Notes under the pieces: generated by a model
What the model saw: only the letters and a program-made list of their open reading frames with translations
Told to the model about the DNA's origin: nothing
Databases searched by the model: none
Assembly (NCBI RefSeq): GCF_016595245.1
Contig: NZ_JAENHM010000064.1
Span: 62,001 to 126,000 of the forward strand
Direction: 5' to 3'
Source of the DNA: Azospirillum endophyticum
Lineage (GTDB): Bacteria > Pseudomonadota > Alphaproteobacteria > Azospirillales > Azospirillaceae
DNA length: 64,000 nt
Position numbers and translations under genes: made by a program
Shown: positions 1 to 8,627 of the stretch, piece by piece
How positions within the stretch are numbered: position 1 is the stretch's first letter
Layout of the letters: every line of letters begins with the position of its first letter

Positions 1-558
1 GGATCGGCGGTCGATTACGGCTGGCACCAGGATTCCGCGCGGATCCAGGTCGAGCCCTGCTTCGTCATCGCCTATGTCGCGCTGTCGCCGGCGACGCCGG
101 AGAACGGTTGCCTGCGGGTGATCCCCGGCACCCACGACCGCGTCCGGCCCTTTTCCCTGACCGAAGGCAGCGGCCAGCGCCGCCGCCTCGTCGCCCGCGT
201 CATCGACGTCGACGAGAGCGCGGCCGTCGACCTCGCCCTGGCGCCGGGCGAGGCGGCGATCTTCCACAGCAACCTGATCCACGGCTCGGCGCCGAACCGC
301 AGCGACGCGCGGCGGATGGCCCTGCTCTACGACTACACCCCGGCCGAAGCCCGGCAGAATGTCGGCCGGGGCTCCGGCCAGCTCGTCCGCGGCACCGACC
401 GCTGGGGTCATTTCGCACCGGAGCCGGTGCCCGAACCCGGCCTGACCGAAGCCAACGTGCTGGGCCGGCGCGCCATCCTGTCGACCTACCACGAGAATGT
501 GCTGATGGGCCCGCGGCTGCCCGGCGAGACGGCGACCTTCCCGGACCGGCCCTACTGA
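1..558 (+). CDS. phytanoyl-CoA dioxygenase (PhyH) family protein, 5' partial
   Basis: The reading frame is open from the first base and ends at 558, so the start lies outside the window. The visible 185 residues carry the Fe(II)/2-oxoglutarate oxygenase signature of the PhyH family: WHQDS near the beginning (iron ligands His and Asp), then ENGCLRVIPGTH, and the distal iron ligand in NLIHGSAPN, followed by a basic segment typical of 2-oxoglutarate binding. Such enzymes hydroxylate small molecules or acyl groups; the substrate cannot be read from sequence. It lies convergent to the LysR gene. Family assignment is firm, function open. Confidence 0.85.
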   Translation, partial: GSAVDYGWHQDSARIQVEPCFVIAYVALSPATPENGCLRVIPGTHDRVRPFSLTEGSGQRRRLVARVIDVDESAAVDLALAPGEAAIFHSNLIHGSAPNRSDARRMALLYDYTPAEARQNVGRGSGQLVRGTDRWGHFAPEPVPEPGLTEANVLGRRAILSTYHENVLMGPRLPGETATFPDRPY

Positions 559-623
559 CCGTCACCGAGCGGCGAACGCCGCCCGCGGATCGTCATCGGG
601 CGGCGTTCGCCGCCCGTACGTCG

Positions 624-1526
624 TTATCTCGCGGCGTTCGCCGCCCGCAAATCGTCGCAGAAGGCACGGACGAGCTGGTTCGACCGGGTGGCCGCCGCCG
701 GCAGCGCCAGCGCGATGTCGGAGGGCATGCGGTAGCGGTCGGGCTGGACCGCCCGCATGCGTTCGGCGGCGATCCATTGGGCGGCGTAATGCTCGGGCAG
801 GAAGCCGATGAACTGGCCGGACAGGATCAGGTGGGCCTGCGCCTCCATGTTCTCGACGCTGGCCTTGTGGTTGGCCTGCCCGATGGCGGCGAGGTCGCGT
901 TCCAGGCTGTAGGCGCGGGCGACGAAATGATAGCGGGTGACGTCCGGCACCTCCAGCCCGGCGCCGATCCGCTCGTACAGCGGATGGCCCTGCCCGCAAT
1001 AGAGCAGGCTGGTCTCGGTGTAGAGCGTCTCGTACTCGACGCCGGCGACATGGTGGGGAAACACCGCGACGGCGAGGTTCAGGCGGCCGTCGAGCAGCGC
1101 GTGGTTCAGGCCGGATGGACGGTCGACCGCAAGGCGGATGTGGACCTCGTTGTCGCGCTGCTCGAAGCGGTTGATGGCGGCGGCGATGGGGGAGCGGCTG
1201 TCGGTCACCGTGCTGTCGACGAGGCCGATGGTCAGTTCCCCGACCAGACGGCCGCGCAGGGAGGCCGTCTCGATGCGGAAGTCGTCGAGCGCGTGGAACA
1301 GCCGCTTGGTGGCGCGGTGGACCCGCTCACCCTTCTCGGTCAGCCGGAAGCCGTTGCGCCCGCGCTCGCACAGCGTCATGCCGAGACGCTGTTCGAGGTT
1401 GCTCAGATGGATGCTCAGCGTCGACGGCGTCAGCCCCAGCTTGGCCTGCGCACCGGCGAAGCCGCCGCTCTCCGCCAGGGTGTGGAAGACCCGGAGAAGG
1501 CGGAGGTCGATGTTGTCGACGTTCAT
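624..1526 (-). CDS. LysR-family transcriptional regulator
   Basis: A 300-residue protein of usual LysR length. Residues about 6-65 form the winged helix-turn-helix (LRVFHTLAESGGF, then TPSTLSIHLSNLEQRLG), followed by a substrate-binding-like effector domain. It lies 108 bases downstream of the agmatinase-family gene on the same strand, so the two may be cotranscribed. It could regulate that gene, the divergent amino-acid transporter or the convergent PhyH gene. The effector is unknown. Confidence 0.88.
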   Translation of the reverse strand: MNVDNIDLRLLRVFHTLAESGGFAGAQAKLGLTPSTLSIHLSNLEQRLGMTLCERGRNGFRLTEKGERVHRATKRLFHALDDFRIETASLRGRLVGELTIGLVDSTVTDSRSPIAAAINRFEQRDNEVHIRLAVDRPSGLNHALLDGRLNLAVAVFPHHVAGVEYETLYTETSLLYCGQGHPLYERIGAGLEVPDVTRYHFVARAYSLERDLAAIGQANHKASVENMEAQAHLILSGQFIGFLPEHYAAQWIAAERMRAVQPDRYRMPSDIALALPAAATRSNQLVRAFCDDLRAANAAR

Positions 1527-1634
1527 GCGTCACCCCTCGCCCGTTGACCGCGCCGCCCCACGACGGAGGCGGCGCGCCATACGTATGCAAGGCATGAGCC
1601 AGCCGCTTGCCGCTCCGCCCTCTCGGAAGCAGCG

Positions 1635-2597
1635 TCAGCGCAGGCGCGGCCGGTGGTGCAGCACGCGCCCGATCACGTTCATCAGAAGCTGCGCGCCGAG
1701 GATCGCGGTCCCGCCGGTGTGGTCGTAGTCGGGCGCCACCTCGACGAGGTCGATGCCGACCACCGGGTTGCGCCGCGCGATGCCGTCCAGCAGTTCCAGC
1801 ACCTCGTAATAGGTGAAGCCGCCATGGCTCGGCGTTCCGGTGCCCGGGGCGATGGACGGGTCGAAGCCGTCGATATCGATGGTCAGGTAGCAGCGGCGCC
1901 CCGGCGGAATGCGCGCGACCACCGCCTCGATGCCGAGCTTGCGGATCTGGCGGACGCTGAGGATGTCGGACCCCATGGCGCGGGCGGCGTCGTAGCCATC
2001 GCGCGCGGTCGAGGAGACGTTGCGGATGCCGAGCTGGGTCAGGCCGCTGACCCAGGGCCGCTCCGCCGCGCGCCGCATCGGGTTGCCATGGCCGTGCCGC
2101 ACGCCATGGCGCTCGTCGACGAAGTCGAGATGGGCATCGATCTGGACGAGGTGGAAGGGTTCCTCCCCGGAAAAGGCGGCGATGCAGGGGATGTTGATGG
2201 AATGGTCGCCGCCCAGCACGACCGGCAGCGCGCCGGCCGCCAGGATTTTGCGCACGGCCTGCTCGATGTTGGCGTGGCTGCGGACGGTGTCGGTGTGGAC
2301 GATGTCGGCATCGCCGATGTCCACCATCCGGCAGCCGTCCTGCGGCAGATAGACGATGTCGTCCTCGTGGTCGTAGGCGCCGGCATGCCCGAACGAGAAC
2401 AGGGTGGAGGCCTCGCGGATGGCGCGCGGCCCGAAACGGGCGCCGGCCCGCCACTGGGTTCCGGCGTCGAACGGCGCCCCGAGGACGGCGACGTCGGCGT
2501 CGATGCGATCCCAGTCGGTGGCGATCGGGCTCTTCCCGAAGGTGCAGAAGCCGACGAACGGCAGGTCGAGCCGGCCCGTCTCGTAGCCGTGGGCCAT
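1635..2597 (-). CDS. agmatinase / guanidino-acid ureohydrolase family protein
   Basis: A 320-residue ureohydrolase (arginase/agmatinase superfamily), which hydrolyses a guanidino compound to urea and an amine using two Mn ions. The metal-binding motifs are present in order: GGDHSIN, DAHLDF and DIDGFDPSIAPGTGTP. The start at 2597 is chosen because GGAGGAAG lies just upstream and the residues after it (MAHGYETGRL) begin the usual fold; the frame stays open further upstream without a comparable ribosome site. The residues that set substrate (agmatine, guanidinobutyrate, guanidine) are not decisive by eye. It is divergent from an amino-acid ABC importer that may supply its substrate. Confidence 0.85.
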   Translation of the reverse strand: MAHGYETGRLDLPFVGFCTFGKSPIATDWDRIDADVAVLGAPFDAGTQWRAGARFGPRAIREASTLFSFGHAGAYDHEDDIVYLPQDGCRMVDIGDADIVHTDTVRSHANIEQAVRKILAAGALPVVLGGDHSINIPCIAAFSGEEPFHLVQIDAHLDFVDERHGVRHGHGNPMRRAAERPWVSGLTQLGIRNVSSTARDGYDAARAMGSDILSVRQIRKLGIEAVVARIPPGRRCYLTIDIDGFDPSIAPGTGTPSHGGFTYYEVLELLDGIARRNPVVGIDLVEVAPDYDHTGGTAILGAQLLMNVIGRVLHHRPRLR

Positions 2598-3080
2598 CAG
2601 TGCTTCCTCCGGCGCCGTACGGGACCAGGAGTTGCGGGATCGATGTCGGGATGCGGCATTGTCGATGCGCCTTCGGTCGTTTCGCCCCATCCTTCCGCCT
2701 TCCGGCGCACCGGCAAAGTTCCTTTGCTCAAACCATGGTTGGAGACCCATCCAAGCGGACCGCTTCAGGCCGCTCACGGCATCCATGTACCGTTGGTTTC
2801 AAGACCCCGGCCCAACCCGTATGAAAACGAGCAGTTCTGCTACTCCAATCGTTAGGTCCACCGCGGCGCGATGCTTATCGAATCTTCAAATCCCATTTTG
2901 ACAGATGTCGCTGCACAGAAAATGATCACGGTAAATGCCGGATTGACATGGGATTGATTAAACATTGCACTTGATTGCCTATTGTTTGGTCATTGTTTTG
3001 AGTTGACAGTGTAATTCGCTTATCCGTGTACTTGAGCATCTCGGAAATCCAATCATTGCCGAATGGAACGGAGCCAAGCG
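2598..3080. promoter_or_regulatory. divergent intergenic region between ureohydrolase and amino-acid importer
   Basis: This 483-base spacer holds no convincing gene. The half nearest the importer (about 2820-3060) is clearly AT-rich compared with the surroundings and contains a TTGACA box at 3004-3009, with no convincing -10 box at the ideal distance. Both outward promoters and operator sites for the neighbouring LysR regulator are expected here. I looked for a guanidine riboswitch and did not recognise one. Confidence 0.4.
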
Positions 3081-3893
3081 ATGAACAGCATTCGACGTTT
3101 TCTGATCGGCGTTGCGCTCGCGGCACTCACCACACCGGCCTTTGCCGCCGACAAGCTGGTCATCGGCAACGAAGGAACCTATCCGCCCTTCAGCATGATG
3201 ACTCCCGACGGCAAGGTGACGGGGATCGAGCCCGATCTGGCGCGCGAGATGTGCAGCCGCATGAAGGCGGATTGCGAGATCAAGGTGATGGATTTCCAGG
3301 CGCTGATCCCGGCCCTGCTTCAGGGACGGCTGGGCGCGATCGGGTCGCAGCTGACGCCTCTGCCGGAACGCAAGGCGAAGATGCTCTTCTCCATGCCGAT
3401 CATCTTCAACCACGACGCCTTCGTCCTGCGCAGGGACCGCACCGTCGCCTTCACCAAGGAGGGGCTGAAGGGCACGCGGATCGGCGTCCAGCGTGGCACG
3501 CCCCAAGCCAAATACATCACGGAGAATTTCGCCGGCTCGGTGACGCCCAGCCTGTACGACAACCCCGAGCAGATGAAGCTGGACCTGCTGGCCGGACGTC
3601 TGGACATGGTGTTCGGGGCCAGCCTGAACTGGACCGCGTCCCTGATCGACACGCCGGACGGCAAGGACTGGAAGCTGTCGGACTTCACGGTATGGACCGG
3701 CGACCCCGCGCTTCCCGCAGCCGAGCAGGGCAGCAGCTGGGCCGTGCCGAAGGGCCAGGAGGCGGTCTTGGAGAAGATGAACGTCGCCCTGAAGAGCATG
3801 ATCGCCGACTGCTCCTTCACCACCATCCGGGCGAAGTACCTGTCCTCGCCGATCTCGCCGGACGAGGCCGCCTGCATCGCGAAGAAGAGCTGA
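3081..3893 (+). CDS. polar/basic amino-acid ABC transporter, periplasmic binding protein
   Basis: A 270-residue solute-binding protein of the family-3 type (HisJ/ArgT/GlnH-like). A Sec signal peptide (MNSIRRFLIGVALAALTTPA, cleavage after AFA) precedes the mature domain. GNEGTYPPFSMM and GIEPDLAREMC match the ligand-binding start of this family. The start at 3081 has GGAG eight bases upstream. It is the first gene of a four-gene operon with two permeases and an ATPase. The neighbouring ureohydrolase makes a basic amino acid or guanidino compound a plausible ligand; this is inference. Confidence 0.9.
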   Translation: MNSIRRFLIGVALAALTTPAFAADKLVIGNEGTYPPFSMMTPDGKVTGIEPDLAREMCSRMKADCEIKVMDFQALIPALLQGRLGAIGSQLTPLPERKAKMLFSMPIIFNHDAFVLRRDRTVAFTKEGLKGTRIGVQRGTPQAKYITENFAGSVTPSLYDNPEQMKLDLLAGRLDMVFGASLNWTASLIDTPDGKDWKLSDFTVWTGDPALPAAEQGSSWAVPKGQEAVLEKMNVALKSMIADCSFTTIRAKYLSSPISPDEAACIAKKS

Positions 3894-3915
3894 CCTGCAA
3901 CCGGGAGATGCCGCC

Positions 3916-4623
3916 ATGGGTCTTCTTGCCTACGGTGCCGACGGGTACGGCGACGAGCTGCTGGACGGAGCGCTGGTCACGGTGCAGCTGGCGGTGTTCT
4001 CCTACCTGCTGGCGGCGATCCTGGGAACGCTCATGGCGGTCCTGACCCTGAAGCCGCACGGCCTGCGCTGGATGATCGGCCGCGTCTACGCCTCGGTGGC
4101 GACGGGCATCCCGTCGCTGCTGGTGATCTTCCTCCTCTATTACGGCGGGACGGAGATCGTCCACGCCCTGCTGGCGCCGTTCGGGGTGGAGGAGCGGCCG
4201 GCGATCCCGCCGATGGCAGCGGCGGTCGCCGCCCTCACCTTCGTCTACACGCCCTATCTCGCCGATCTGCTGCGCAGCGCGCTCCAGAACGTTCCCAAAG
4301 GCCAGCTGGAGGCGGCGGAAGTGCTGTCGGTGCCGCGGCGGCAAATCTGGCTGAAGGTCCTGCTGCCCCAGGCGCTGCGCATCGCCTATCCCGGCTTCGT
4401 CAACATCTGGGTGGTGCTGCTGAAGGACACGGCGCTGGTGTCTCTGGCCGGCCTCACCGACCTCATCGCCGCCGCGAAGGTCGCCTCGGGCTCCACCCGC
4501 GAACCGTTCCTGTTCTATGGCGTGGTGGTGGTGTTCTTCATCCTGTTCAGCGCGGCGACGATCCGGCTGGCGAACCGCCAGTCGCGTCGGCTCGACCGCG
4601 GCGTCCGCGCATCTGAAGCCTGA
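3916..4623 (+). CDS. amino-acid ABC transporter permease (HisQ/GlnP type)
   Basis: A 235-residue inner-membrane permease with several hydrophobic segments. The cytoplasmic EAA loop is visible around residues 133-155 (QLEAAEVLSVPRRQIWLKV followed by LLPQALR). It follows the binding protein by 22 bases and precedes a second permease of the same type, giving the two-permease arrangement usual for polar amino-acid importers. Confidence 0.88.
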   Translation: MGLLAYGADGYGDELLDGALVTVQLAVFSYLLAAILGTLMAVLTLKPHGLRWMIGRVYASVATGIPSLLVIFLLYYGGTEIVHALLAPFGVEERPAIPPMAAAVAALTFVYTPYLADLLRSALQNVPKGQLEAAEVLSVPRRQIWLKVLLPQALRIAYPGFVNIWVVLLKDTALVSLAGLTDLIAAAKVASGSTREPFLFYGVVVVFFILFSAATIRLANRQSRRLDRGVRASEA

Positions 4624-4682
4624 TCCGCCGAAGCTTGGTCCGCCCGGGCCAATCTGTGCCGGCCGGCCGCATTGGAGGCCTG

Positions 4683-5486
4683 ATGACTTTCGATTTCGCC
4701 CTCGCCTGGACCAGCCTGCCGGCATTGCTGAACGGCGCCTGGATGACCGTCCTGATCACCGTCAGCGTGATGGCGGTCGGCGCCGTGCTGGGGTTTGGCA
4801 TGTGTCTCGTGCGCATGTCGCGCAACAGGGCGCTGGCCGCCATCGGCGCCGCCTATGTGGCGGTCTTCCGCGGGGCGCCCAGCATCGTTCTGCTCTATCT
4901 GGTCTATGCCGGGCTGCCGCAGCTCTCCATCGTCCGCGACACGCCGCTGTGGCTGCTGTTCGCGAGCCCGCTTTTCTGCGCCATCCTCGGCCTCGGGCTC
5001 AACCACTCCGCCTATGTGGTGGAGATCCTGCGCGGCGGCCTGTCCGCCGTGCCCGCGGGACCGGTCGAGGCCGCCCTGGCCCTCGGCTTGCCGCCGCGGA
5101 TCGTCTTCGTCAAGGTCCGGCTGCCGATGGCCGTCCGCTACGGTCTCAAGGCCTACCAGAACGAGGTTCTGATCTTCCTGAAGAGCACGGTGGCGGTGGG
5201 GGCGGTCACCATCGCCGATCTGACCGGCGCGGCGAACGAGATCTTCGCGATGACCTACGACCCGTTCACGCCGCTGGTCACCGCCGGGGCGATGTACTGG
5301 CTGCTGACCAACGGCCTGCGTCTCGGCTTCGAGGCTCTCGACCGCCGGCTGAACCGGCATCTCGCCGCCACTGTGCCGGACCGCAGACCGGCGACGGTAC
5401 GGCGGTCCCGCCCCGGCCTGTCGTTGTTCAGGCAGCCGCTGGTCCGCCGCCTTCCCGCGAAACCCGCCGCCCGCGAGACCCACTGA
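4683..5486 (+). CDS. amino-acid ABC transporter permease (HisM type)
   Basis: A 267-residue membrane permease, partner of the preceding one. The start at 4683 is preferred because GGAGG stands six bases before it; an upstream in-frame ATG at 4635 lacks such a site. The EAA loop is seen as PVEAALALGLPPRIVFVKV near the middle. The C-terminus carries a basic, proline-rich tail (residues about 230-267) longer than usual. Its stop abuts the start of the ATPase gene. Confidence 0.86.
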   Translation: MTFDFALAWTSLPALLNGAWMTVLITVSVMAVGAVLGFGMCLVRMSRNRALAAIGAAYVAVFRGAPSIVLLYLVYAGLPQLSIVRDTPLWLLFASPLFCAILGLGLNHSAYVVEILRGGLSAVPAGPVEAALALGLPPRIVFVKVRLPMAVRYGLKAYQNEVLIFLKSTVAVGAVTIADLTGAANEIFAMTYDPFTPLVTAGAMYWLLTNGLRLGFEALDRRLNRHLAATVPDRRPATVRRSRPGLSLFRQPLVRRLPAKPAARETH

Positions 5487-6302
5487 ATGACGGAGACCAG
5501 GATGGGACCGGCTTTACCGATACCGACGCCAACGCCGGCGCCGCAGGGCGCGGGAACACGCCTGCGGACCAGGGCGGCGATCGAATTGCGGGATCTGCGC
5601 AAGCGCTACGGCGAACAGGAGGTCCTGCGGGGGGTGACGCTCACCGTCGAGCGCGGCGAGAAGATCGTGCTGTGCGGTCCCTCCGGATCGGGGAAATCGA
5701 CCCTGATCCGCTGCATCAACGGCCTGGAGCGGCATGACGGCGGCACGATCGCCGTCAACGGCGTGACTCTCGAGGCCGACGGGCGCGGCGTCCAGGACGT
5801 GCGGCGCGAGGTCGGCATGGTGTTCCAGCACTTCAACCTGTTCCCGCACATGACCGTCCTGGAGAATTGCACCTTCGCGCCGCGCCAAGCGCTTGGCCTG
5901 TCGGCCGCCGCAGCGGCGGAGCGGGCGATGCACCATCTGGCCCGCGTCCGCATCGCCGATCAGGCGGGCAAATTTCCGGCGCAGCTGTCCGGCGGCCAGC
6001 AGCAGCGCGTCGCCATCGCCCGCGCGCTGTGCATGGACCCCAGGATCATGCTGTTCGACGAGCCGACCTCCGCCCTCGACCCGGAGATGGTCGCGGAGGT
6101 GCTGCAGGTGATGGAGGAACTGGCGGCACAGGGAATGACGATGCTGTGCGTGACCCATGAGATGGGCTTCGCACGCCACGTCGCCGACCGGTGCGTCTTC
6201 CTCGACGGCGGCGAGATCGTCGAGCAGGCGGGCGCGGAGCGCTTCTTCGTCGCGCCGGAAAGCGACCGGCTGAAGAGGTTCCTCAGGCAGATGCTGCACT
6301 GA
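5487..6302 (+). CDS. amino-acid ABC transporter ATP-binding protein (GlnQ/HisP type)
   Basis: A 271-residue ABC ATPase energising the importer. Walker A (CGPSGSGKST), Q-loop (MVFQHFNLFPHMTVLEN, typical of amino-acid ATPases), signature (LSGGQQQRVAIARAL), Walker B (IMLFDEPTSALDPEM) and the switch histidine (CVTHEMGFA) are all intact. The ATG at 5487 directly follows the permease stop. A second ATG at 5502 has its own GGAGACCAGG and could be the true start. Confidence 0.92.
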   Translation: MTETRMGPALPIPTPTPAPQGAGTRLRTRAAIELRDLRKRYGEQEVLRGVTLTVERGEKIVLCGPSGSGKSTLIRCINGLERHDGGTIAVNGVTLEADGRGVQDVRREVGMVFQHFNLFPHMTVLENCTFAPRQALGLSAAAAAERAMHHLARVRIADQAGKFPAQLSGGQQQRVAIARALCMDPRIMLFDEPTSALDPEMVAEVLQVMEELAAQGMTMLCVTHEMGFARHVADRCVFLDGGEIVEQAGAERFFVAPESDRLKRFLRQMLH

Positions 6303-6354
6303 CCGTCATCGTGGGTTTCGTCGCAGGGATCGAGACGCTGTTCGTAGGACCACC

Positions 6355-6380
6355 ATCCGCTTCAAACCCCTGAAGCGGAT
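6355..6380 (+). terminator. hairpin after the amino-acid importer operon
   Basis: A perfect 10-base inverted repeat, ATCCGCTTCA and TGAAGCGGAT, with the loop AACCCC, 52 bases after the ATPase stop. There is no T-run, so it may be a weak or Rho-assisted terminator or an mRNA-stabilising hairpin. Confidence 0.4.
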
Positions 6381-6535
6381 TGTCCAAGCTCCCGGTTGGC
6401 AGGAAACCCCGTGGTCGGCGCTCTACACCGGACGATGAAAGACTGACTGAACCCATTTCACGCCACACGTCGATCCGTGCTCTACAGCGTCATGCATTCA
6501 ATATGAAACGCACGACGCCGTAGCCTTTGGTGGAG

Positions 6536-6567
6536 AATCGGATTCACGCTTCAAATCGATTCCGATT
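6536..6567 (-). terminator. hairpin after the chemoreceptor gene
   Basis: An inverted repeat, AATCGGATTC and GATTCCGATT (one mismatch) with a 12-base loop, lies directly behind the chemoreceptor stop at 6582. It is a reasonable terminator candidate, but no clear T-tract follows in the minus direction. Confidence 0.35.
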
Positions 6568-6581
6568 TTACGCGATCCGCT

Positions 6582-8273
6582 CTATGCAGCACGGATCTCC
6601 GCCAGAAACGCCTCAAGCTCATGTTTCAACAAGGCCGCATCGGCCGCCAGGGTGTCGGCGGACTGAATGACTTGCTTGGCAGCAACCCCGCTCTCCTGCT
6701 CAGCCTTCCGGATGTCGACCACGCTGCGTGACACTTCATTGGTTCCGAGCGCCGCCTGCTGAGCATTGCGGCTGATCTCGTCGGTCGCCGCACTCTGTTG
6801 CCCGACCGAGTCGGCCATCTCGACGGTCGACTTATCGATATGCTCGACTTGGTCGATGATACCACGCATTCCTTCCACGGTTCGGTCGGACGCCGCTTTC
6901 ACGGTGCTGATCTGCTGCCCGATCTGTTCCGTCATCGCATGCGTCTGGCTGGCCAGATTCTTGACCTCGCTCGCGACCACGGCAAAGCCTTTGCCGGCTT
7001 CACCCGCTCGCGCCGCCTCGATCGTGGCATTCAGCGCCAGCAGGTTGGTCTGCGATGCCACCGCGTTGATGGACGCGACGACCTGATCCACCTGCTCGAT
7101 GGCGGTCGACAGCGCGTCCAAATGGACGCGTGCCTGCTCCGCCCGTTCGGCGGTCATCTTCGACCTCTGGGCCGCTTGTGCCACCCGCCCCGACAAACCG
7201 CGGATCGCCGTGGACATCTCCTCGGCGGCGGACGCCACCGCCTGCACATTGACCGACGCCTGCTCGGAGGCGGATGCCACCGACGTACAGTCCTGTTCGG
7301 CCTTCCGGACCGCGGAGGACATGTGCAAGGCCGTTTCCTGGAAGCCGCTGGCCGACCGGGCGAGCTGGTCGACGATGCAGCCGACCCTGCTTTCGAACCG
7401 GTTCGCCAGATCGAACACCGCCGCCCGCTTTTCGTCGGCCGCCTGGGCGGCGGCGCTGCGATGCTCCTGCTCCATCTGCCGGTTGCGCAGGATGTTCGCC
7501 TTGAAGACCTCGAGCGTGCGCGCCATGCCGCCGATCTCGTCCCGCCGCCCGCGTTCCGGCACCTCGGCATCCAGATCATGGTCCGCTAGGCGCAGCATGA
7601 CGCCATGCACGCGCGACAGCGGGCGCGTCACGCTGCGGGCGACCGCCCAGCCCAGCAGCAGGGCCAGCGCCGACATCCCGGCGACCACCAGGCCGAACAC
7701 GGTCATCATGCCGAAGAAGGCGGAGCGCAGGTCGTCGGTATAGACGCCGGTGCCGATGACCCAGTCCCACGGCTTGAAATGGACCGAATAGGCCAGCTTC
7801 TCGTAGGTCGGACCCTGTGGATCGTTGGGCCGCGGCCACTCATAGGTCACGAACTCCGGCACCGGCGTCAGGGCGCCCCGCACCGCCTCACGGATGACGT
7901 AGACGCCGTTGCGGTCGCGAATCTCGGCACCGCTCTTGCCGATCAGTGCCGGGTTGGCATGCATGACGTTGATGATCTGCGAGGTCCAGATCCAGAGATA
8001 TTCGCCGTCGGCATAGCGCATGGCGCCGATCGCCGTCCTGGCGCGGTCCTTCGCGTCCTCCTCGTTCATCACGCCGTCCTGCGCCAGCTTGTGGAAGCGG
8101 GCGGCGATGCTGCCGCCGCTTTCAGCGATGAAGCGGACGCTGTTCATCCGCTGCTCGACCAGCGCACGGTTGACGAAATGGCCGCCGACCGCCGCCACCA
8201 GTCCGGCGGCGATGATCGACAGCGACGCGAGAAATCCGATCCGCCACCGCAACGGCAGTTCCGACAGGCGCAT
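6582..8273 (-). CDS. methyl-accepting chemotaxis protein with periplasmic Cache domain
   Basis: A 563-residue chemoreceptor. An N-terminal membrane helix (about 12-32) and a periplasmic single-Cache domain (about 33-185, with YLWIWT and a tryptophan-rich VHFKPWDWVIGTG) are followed by a second helix (about 187-210), a HAMP region and the long signalling coiled coil. The conserved hairpin tip reads GFAVVASEVKNLASQT. Ligands of such Cache domains are often small carboxylates, which would suit the adjacent short-chain fatty acid genes, but that link is inference. AGAGGAAAG precedes the start. Confidence 0.92.
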   Translation of the reverse strand: MRLSELPLRWRIGFLASLSIIAAGLVAAVGGHFVNRALVEQRMNSVRFIAESGGSIAARFHKLAQDGVMNEEDAKDRARTAIGAMRYADGEYLWIWTSQIINVMHANPALIGKSGAEIRDRNGVYVIREAVRGALTPVPEFVTYEWPRPNDPQGPTYEKLAYSVHFKPWDWVIGTGVYTDDLRSAFFGMMTVFGLVVAGMSALALLLGWAVARSVTRPLSRVHGVMLRLADHDLDAEVPERGRRDEIGGMARTLEVFKANILRNRQMEQEHRSAAAQAADEKRAAVFDLANRFESRVGCIVDQLARSASGFQETALHMSSAVRKAEQDCTSVASASEQASVNVQAVASAAEEMSTAIRGLSGRVAQAAQRSKMTAERAEQARVHLDALSTAIEQVDQVVASINAVASQTNLLALNATIEAARAGEAGKGFAVVASEVKNLASQTHAMTEQIGQQISTVKAASDRTVEGMRGIIDQVEHIDKSTVEMADSVGQQSAATDEISRNAQQAALGTNEVSRSVVDIRKAEQESGVAAKQVIQSADTLAADAALLKHELEAFLAEIRAA

Positions 8274-8320
8274 GATTCTATCTTTCCTCTTTCCGGCTCA
8301 CGTCCCGCACCGGGCGGACG

Positions 8321-8536
8321 TCACGAGCCGTCGCCCGCCCCGGCCACGAGGCTGGTGACGGATTCGACGCTACCCTGGTCCGTGGAATGGACCCGGCTCA
8401 CCTCGTTGAACGCGGAGATCTGGGCGTGGCTGACATGGCTGAAATGTTCCGCCGCCCGCAGGGCGAGGGCCTGCCCATCCAGGGCGTCGGCGACCGCGAT
8501 GCGCAGGGTAACGGGCACGTCGATAATCTGTACCAT
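8321..8536 (-). CDS. possible small protein of 71 residues
   Basis: A short open frame with a strong ribosome-binding site (GGAGGAG seven bases before the ATG). It lies in the gap between the thiolase gene and the chemoreceptor gene, all on the minus strand. The product (beginning MVQIIDVPVTLRIAVADALD) is soluble, with no signal peptide or membrane segment, and I do not recognise it. A start codon with this Shine-Dalgarno match in an otherwise empty gap argues for a real gene; absence of a known family argues caution. Confidence 0.45.
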   Translation of the reverse strand: MVQIIDVPVTLRIAVADALDGQALALRAAEHFSHVSHAQISAFNEVSRVHSTDQGSVESVTSLVAGAGDGS

Positions 8537-8566
8537 ACTACTCTCCTCCAAAAGGGTACAAATGGT

Positions 8567-8618
8567 CGCGGCCCGGCTCCCACTGCCGCCGTCTTGGAGC
8601 AGGGGAGACCGGGCCGCG
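8567..8618 (-). terminator. strong hairpin behind atoB
   Basis: CGCGGCCCGG (8567-8576) pairs perfectly with CCGGGCCGCG (8609-8618), extended inward by CTCCC/GGGAG with a small bulge. It begins ten bases behind the thiolase stop codon. No T-run follows. Confidence 0.5.
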
Positions 8619-8627
8619 GGACTGTCG

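Noticed and set aside
2598..3080. Possible guanidine riboswitch ahead of the ureohydrolase or importer
   Set aside because: I could not find the conserved ykkC-type segments on either strand. The AT-rich part looks like ordinary promoter DNA.
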